From positions 720,174 through 784,173 of the forward strand of contig VUYV01000156.1 in assembly GCA_008711295.1 (NCBI GenBank): a stretch of DNA of 64,000 nucleotides, written 5' to 3'. The stretch is from Anarhynchus alexandrinus. Its lineage: Eukaryota > Chordata > Aves > Charadriiformes > Charadriidae. A model generated the notes under the pieces. That model was not told the DNA's origin. It searched no databases and saw only the letters and a list, made by a program, of their open reading frames with translations. Of this stretch, positions 57,601 to 64,000 are shown piece by piece; position 1 is the first letter of the stretch, and every line of letters begins with the position of its first letter. Position numbers and translations under genes: made by a program.

Positions 57601-60109
57601 TGACTCCTCTTGCTGCCTTTTCCATCAACCTGCAATCCAAACTTACTGAGTTGCTTTCAGTCGTATTTTCAGTGACAGACTGTGTTTGTTACTTGGACCC
57701 CTTCAGTCCAACGCCGAGATAAGCATACGGCAGAGCCCTGCGCAGGAGTCGCCAAATGCCTTGTGGTCATCTGTAGTTCAGCAGCTGCAACTCAGAGCCT
57801 GAATCATAGCTCTGTTCCATGTCATGACTTCCTTCTCTGCTCTGCCATGTACCTGCCTCCCAGCTGTGATCTTGTCATCATCTTTAATTGGTTAATTATT
57901 GTAATTATGTACACAAGTGTCAGTCTTTCAGTGACCATGTGATATATTTGTTATATTTGAGTATTTTCCAGGTTTCATGGGGTATTCATCATCCCTTTCC
58001 CAGCTGGCGAGAAGCTTTGCTGCAGCTGATACAAGACATCTTTAGGTCTGACTTGCATAAGAAGACCTTTAAGTGCAGCTTAGGTCTGTTGTCCAGCTGC
58101 TTGCATCAGTCTCACCGTCATGCTGGTCAGCGTGTCGGGTATGCAGCCACAGCAGTGAGGTTTCCTGTTCCTTTGCAATGCCATTTGTCCAATAACCAGC
58201 TTTTTTGGCTTGCTTGTGGGCACAGCCACTAGTGGAGCACTCTCAGTTGGGTTCTGTTCCTGTCCTTCACCATCTCAAAGTTGTGAGCAATTCTTGCACT
58301 GCCCCAGGGTATTTTGTGAGGTGCTTCAGTTTTGATGATGTAATCTCTTTTTTGCTGTAGCTGAGGCCACTGTAGGAGCGCACTGATGAGTGCTCTGTGT
58401 CACAAGTAGGACCAGGTGAGAGAAGCCAGCGTGGCGTGTGGAGGCCAGGCTTCTCGCAGCGGGGGCAGAGCTGGCAAGGGGTAGGAAAGCTCTGGGTCTG
58501 TTCCAGGATGGGTGCTGAAGGAAAAGAATAGGAGCCCTGGCTGATTTTGAACAGGTGCTGCAGGGGAGAAGAGGGTCGGTGTCAGGATGTGAGCTGTGCT
58601 AGGTGCAGTTTTTAGTACTTTGGTCAGGAACCAGCTGTGACTTTGGTCACAGCCGCCTTCAGAATGGTCCTGGCCGGTTTGATGGTTAGTGAGAGACCCA
58701 GCTCAGAGTTCTGGCAGGACTTGCAGCTGTACTGCGGCTGTAGCTGAGACAACCAACACTCAAAACCTTGTGGCTCTATGGAGAGCTACGTGATCTGTCG
58801 TTCAATCCAGATAAGACAGATAAAGTCAGTAGATGAGAGAAGACAGCTGGAACAGCTGAGAGCAATGACCAGTGCACCCCCTTATATGAGAGCTCTGTGG
58901 TCTCTAGAGAATATGTGGTGTTTCTCTTGACAGCCAGATGTTGGCCCAGCCTGGATCCCCCCCCACTGCGTGTGGTAGATGCATAAATCCTGACGCCTCA
59001 TAAAATGCATAGTTTCATTAGTTTCAGCTGAGTGTGACAGGAAAAGCATCTGGGACAGGTGAGTGGCTGACGGTGCCTTGAAAACATGAAAACATTATAG
59101 GTATGGTCTAAGAGTGGCCTTGGCTCCACTTTAGCAAAATGAAGGTCCAAAAAGCCCATGGGAGACTGGTGTCCTGTTAGCAGCAGAGAATCTCTCATAA
59201 ATCTTGTAGCTCTGTGTTACACATACATAATACTCTGAATCACAGTTGAAGGGAAGGTGGGCTCCAGATTCTTTGCTCAGTTTTGGCCTTCTGGTGTGGG
59301 TGATGGTGGTGTCTCCCAAGCATGCTAGGTACCATTCTTGATGAGTTGTTTCTTCTCAGTGTGGCACTTGTCCGTGTTCAAATAGCAAACAAATGCTGCA
59401 ACCTGAAAGCATGCAAAAGAAAATGGCATGTTTTATGTAAAATGTTGCCCTGCAGCATAGTTAGGGTTTAAAAAGACCACCTTATTCTTTATTGACAGTC
59501 ATTAAACAATAATTACAAAATCAAACCAAAATTGGGGTATTTAAGTAAGAAGTAAGAGCTGAAGTTTGTTTTGACAAGGTTTTAGTGCTACCTGTTAAGA
59601 CTGGTTTTGATACCTCTTTATCAGTGACTCCAGAGGAAGTGGCAGCTCGTTAATGACCACGCTGTCCTGGCATGTCACTGCAATAGCATTTTGATGGGTG
59701 GTGGAGGGAAACCTCAATCATCGGCCTGCTGCGTGCCAGGGGTGATGGTTACCCTGCTTTAAGGGCGGGAAGGCGTTCCGTGTTGGGGGCGTGTGGCTTC
59801 CCATTGTGTGCGCTGCCCAGGGTTTCCTCTGGACGCTGTCTGCTGCTGTTTTGTTACGGGGTTTACTTTTGGTGATGGGACAATGGCATTTCAGCTGTAT
59901 ATTTTTCCCAAAGACGTAAAAATCCCTCACACCCAGGTAGTGTCTGAGGTGTACGTGCCAGGCTGGTGTCAGCAACGAAATCCTCCTTTCAAATAATCTG
60001 AGTAAATGAAGCCCTGTTGCAGGGAAAAATCGGTTCAGAAAGGCATTTTCTTAATTCCTGAATGCTGCTGTGGCAGGGGAATTCTAACTTTTGTGTCACT
60101 GTCCCGAGC

Positions 60110-60250
60110 AAGCAGACAGAATAAACGTGGCCGAGGAAGCCCGTTCCCCGCGGGAACGCGAGAGAGTGCTGTTCCGCCGCGGGAGGCCGACGTGCTGCCC
60201 GAGGCCACTCGTCCTCGCACAGCTTCAGGGCTCGCACGAGGGAAACGCTG
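60110..60250. promoter_or_regulatory. Short CpG-dense cluster with E2F-like sites
   Basis: About 18 CpG in 130 bases within otherwise CpG-poor intron. It includes CCCCGCGGGAACGCG (E2F-like GCGGGAA) at about 60,147 and GCCGCGGG at about 60,176. It could be an enhancer or a small internal promoter. No exon was recognised. Confidence 0.35.
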
Positions 60251-61269
60251 CAGGATCCAACACAGTCTGTTATAATTAGGTGTGGTATTAAGTTTAATTT
60301 ACCATTAAATGCTTTTATGAAATAGTGCATTCTAGGTTAACTGGGGGCAGTAAGGTTTGCATTCAGTAAGATGTAACCATTTGTAGATCTGGTAATTTTT
60401 TGGGGATTGACTGTGTTATGCCGGGCTCAGAGCAGCTGGAACTGGGGGACTGTCTGCCCCTGCCCTCCTCCCCTTTAATTTGGGTCTGAAGTGATGAGTA
60501 CGCTTCTGATAGGAGGCTAAAGTGGAGTGGTAAACCTCATTTATACATACAAAGGAGAGGTAACTTCACTGCCTCCCTACTAATATTTTGATGTAAAGTT
60601 GTTTTGACTCAGTTCCTGCTTTCCCATGCTGTTGTCCGTGTCCTGATGCTGGGAGCCGGCCAAGTTCCCACTATTGTTCCTGTTCTTTCAGCAGTCGTGA
60701 GCTGTTCATACGGCCAGCGCGTGTTTACTGTACTGAAAGGAAACGGCGTTTTAGAGAGCAACTTGAGCATGGTGAAAGTAGTTCTTTGTAGTGGCCTTTC
60801 CTCAAGATATGACAGGGCTTTGTGCTGCAGCGCAAAGCTGCTCTGGAAAAGTAACTTAAGGTAAATCTCAAGCCTGAATGAAGCTTGGAAAAAATGTAGT
60901 ATTTGGTTTAGTGATTCATGGTTGAGGCTAATAAATACCTGCCACGTTAAGGAAGGCAGTATAGATTATTTGCTAACCACAGTACATATTTGGCAAATTG
61001 TGATTGCTATGGTTGGAGATTGCAGATGTCGGATAAGACTGGATTTACTTGTGCATTTATTCCAGAATTCGGCAGTATTTCACAGTTCAGGGCAGGAAAT
61101 ACAGCAAATCTAGTTGAGAATGCAGAAGGAATGTCAGCAAATCAACCTTTAAGCTCCAAAGTTCCAGACCTAGGAGGAAAATAATGCACTTAATCTAAAA
61201 AATGTAAGCGGAGGCCACACCTGTAACAATGACCCCGATAAGCGATTTAAGATATAGCCGCCTGCAGTG

Positions 61270-61470
61270 TCACGGGGGTATTCTTGTACCGTGGCACTGC
61301 CCTGCGCGGCAGAGGCGCGCGTTGGCTGTGTCGGTGCCGGCGTGAGATCGGGTGGCTTGTGGTGCCCCCAGTGCGCTGCCTGCGTCCCAGGGGACGTGGG
61401 AGCATGGGGCCGTTGTGCGGCTGGGCTGTGCGGTCACCCTCCCGTCCGGTGACGTGGGGCTGACGTGCTG
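61270..61470. promoter_or_regulatory. CpG-rich cluster with two CRE half-sites one helical turn apart
   Basis: Roughly 200 CpG-rich bases ending with TGACGT at 61,450-61,455 and 61,461-61,466, in the same orientation and 11 bases apart. The first lies in a 13-base word also found in the candidate promoter at 54,484-54,496. A regulatory role (ATF/CREB-type) is inferred. Confidence 0.35.
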
Positions 61471-64000
61471 AGCCTGGGAGGAGGAGGAGGAACAGGGGGA
61501 GGTAGTAAGAGCAAAGAGTCCAAGAAATAATGGAACTGTGTATGCACTCAGTGTTACGCAGCGATGGCAAATAAATGCTATTGCGTTTTTTCATAAAAAT
61601 GACATGTTGCAAGATAAAATGGATGAAGGACATATTGTATAAGCTTTTACCCGATATTTGTTCTACTTACTGAGATCAAGAAGTGGTTGATATAAATGAA
61701 AGATGCGTGGAGAAGTGTTTAGTAGGGAGAAAATAGAAAGAACAATCAGGCGCTCAGTGCTTCCCAGCTGTGCAGTAGGAAGGTGGGTAAGTTGTTAGGC
61801 AGCATGGGATTATGCTGAGAATAGCCAAAATGATTTAAGATGCAGTTTTACCTTCCAGCTTCTTGTTACTGCTCTTTGAAGAAGGAAATCCCTCGCACAA
61901 AAAAGCAGGCTCTGCTTTCGGCGTGTTCTCTGAGTTCTGAGAGTCAGATTTGAACCTTCAGTAGTAGGAGATTACCCGAGCACCCTCTGTGAGAAAGAGA
62001 AATACCACCGAATTTCTCCAGGCAGACAGTAATAAAAAGTTCTGTGTTTTATCACTTTGAAAAGGATGACAGAAATGCATTATTTAAGAAATGGTAAACT
62101 TGGCATTCGCTGACTGATTTAAAAGAGCAGTGTGCTTTGGACCGTATCTAACACTTCGGAGAACACATTGTTCCCCGGCGTAGCGTGCCGGCTCTCTGGC
62201 TGTCACTTCTTCAAACTGGCCTGCCTGTGTTTGCTGCGTTTGAGTTGCCCGCGCTGCTGGACGCCGGGGAGCGCGCTGAAATGGGCCCGGACTTCAGGCA
62301 TTGCGTTACCAAGAAACGCTCAAACTTGTGAGATTCGAGGAGAACGTTTCCTGCCTGCTACAACCTGCTTAATACCAGTAACGTGTGGGCCAAATCCTGC
62401 TTCCCCGAAAGCTCCGCTGTGCATGAGAAAAGAGCCCTTCTTGCATAAGGGGGTTCCTGCTGTTACGGGGGGGTGACAAACCCCATCCAGCCTACGCAGC
62501 GGGGCTGGCTGCCTCGGGGGGAGAGCGAGATGCTGGCTGAGCTGCGATGCTGCAAAACGGCTCAGACCACCTTCAGCGAGAGGAATCAGAACTTCATGGC
62601 AAAATGTTAAGGAGATGGAATGAAACTGGTGAATGTGGCATTATCCCTGAAGTCGGATTTTGATGCCTTTGCAGAAGGGTGTTGGTGAGGAGGGGTTCAA
62701 ATGACTGCTCGTGGGCAGGTCTGAATCCACAGTAAAACTTTATATCTGTCGAAGAGAAGGAAATAATTTGAACGTCTCTTCATATCGGATTGTCCTTTCT
62801 TGTTTGCGTGTAATTTGACTCACTCTTATGGGAACAAAAGATTTCCCAACCCCTTTTCTTCCCGTTACCGTCTTGAGCAGAAGTAGCATGTTCCCATGCT
62901 TATTGTCTTGCACTTCACTTACCTTCTTTGCCCCAGGAGAAAAGTTTGGCTGTTGGAGGTATTTTAGGCCACGTTCTGTCCTCGGGATGCCTCTGTTAAA
63001 GATGTTTTGCAGTTACCTGTGCTTAACGTGTGAGTGCATTGGATCAAGTGGTGGAGAAATGACTGTTCCCACGTTGGGTTTCATATCTGAGCCCCGGCTC
63101 TGGCACGGCTTTGGTTTGCCTCCCCGCTGCCAGGAGACCCTGCGCAGGCGGGAGCTTCTGCCCGGTGGCTGCCTGGCGTGCCGGGGGGATTCCCGACCTG
63201 AGGACTGGGACTGTGGGGAAAATTGAATCAGTCGCGTGTTGAGATTGTATATTTGATCAAAACACCAGAACCGCTCCTGCGAGGTTTGGGCACGTTTGCA
63301 GGGAGCATGTGGTGTTCAGCCTGCTTTGTGTTTGTTTACGTGCTCATATTTTCATTTCGCTGTGCAAATAGCTTCCCTTTCTTAGGGATGAGTTTCACAT
63401 TGGGTTTTTTGTTGACATTGGATATCTCCCCTGCTGTAAGATAGCTCCTGCTTTTCCATAGCATCTTTCTTAGGTGATAGAAAAGCTAATGTTTAGCTTA
63501 TTGCTAAGCTTGTACCTAATTCGTGTGTATTTTTACAGCCCACATTGGAGGGAGTGTCTACTATTTGTATGGTAATGTTTATCAACAAAAAAACTTTCTT
63601 CAACTGGATTTTTATTTGTATAAGTGGAAAAAACTGTAACAATCCACCTTTTGCTTGGCTTGATCCTTTTGACATAAACAAATGTAAAGAAAATGTTTTT
63701 AGTACTTTCCAGAATATTTGTGCTGTAGGAATTTCCTGCTTCTGTTTTGTTTTTCAGTTTTTCCTCCTCCATTGAGATGGAAGGGAAGTGCTGAATGATT
63801 ATGTACGTGGGCTTTCCAACAACACAGTATATTTTTAGCTTGTTCCCTCAGCTTTAACGTTGATAGCTTTGTCTTATACTGAAACAATTCAAGGTACAAA
63901 AACTATGCGTGTTCAGGATGTTTAACTGGGCCCTTTGTAAGTTCAAGAGAAACATAGTTTGGGGGACAAAAAAATTAACATTTTCCAAAAAACTGTTTTG

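Larger units (their letters stand above)
48890..64000 (+). other. KIAA1671 intron (open at window end)
   Basis: More than 15 kb with no further KIAA1671 exon that fits phase 0 and both splice sites. It includes a 33-bp imperfect direct repeat at 51,414-51,475, the candidate internal promoter and first exon at 54.48-54.68 kb, single-copy-looking AT-rich DNA at 55.3-55.6 kb, and CpG-rich clusters at 60.1-60.25 and 61.27-61.47 kb. The rest shows scattered chance frames only. Confidence 0.6.

Noticed and set aside
1..64000. tRNA, rRNA, CRISPR, intact endogenous virus or transposase genes
   Set aside because: None seen on either strand. Only short CR1 relics were recognisable by eye; small or ancient repeats would need a masking program.

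Overview
The window looks like a microchromosome-type segment of a bird genome. Genes are split by GT-AG introns, CR1 retrotransposon scraps are the only interspersed repeats I could recognise, the intergenic DNA on the left is GC-rich, and two coding loci match the vertebrate order SGSM1 then KIAA1671 (human 22q11.23; chromosome 15 in chicken, from memory). A turtle or crocodilian source is not excluded, since CR1 occurs there too. There are no bacterial-style operons, CRISPR arrays, rRNA genes or convincing tRNA genes.

Layout. 1-647 holds the last two coding exons of SGSM1 (plus strand, end of its Rab-GAP TBC domain). It is followed by a probable long 3' UTR whose far limit is uncertain; the best poly(A) signal is at 7,605. 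From about 7.6 to 15.8 kb is GC-rich intergenic DNA with one CR1 fragment, G-rich runs and an AT-rich cluster of homeodomain-type sites near 10 kb. A minisatellite (15.83-16.22 kb) leads into a CpG island (about 16.24-17.35 kb) that is broken by a 336-base assembly gap and carries an RFX X-box. From 17.8 to 40 kb is AT-richer DNA with no coding exon I can prove; it is probably the first intron of KIAA1671. A leader exon lies at 40,004-40,139 and four coding exons between 40,732 and 48,889. Together these give the first 1,680 residues of the large, mostly disordered KIAA1671 protein. The remaining 15 kb is intron. It contains a candidate internal promoter and alternative first exon at 54.5-54.7 kb and two short CpG-rich clusters near 60.2 and 61.4 kb.

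The two genes are neighbours on the same strand, not functional partners that I can demonstrate. SGSM1 is a Rap/Rab-associated small-GTPase modulator. KIAA1671 is poorly characterised and related to tankyrase-1-binding protein. The most interesting item is the candidate internal KIAA1671 promoter, whose 17-residue first exon ends in the phase needed to splice into the C-terminal exons. I saw no wholly new biological system; several smaller anomalies, some of them probable assembly artefacts, are listed separately.
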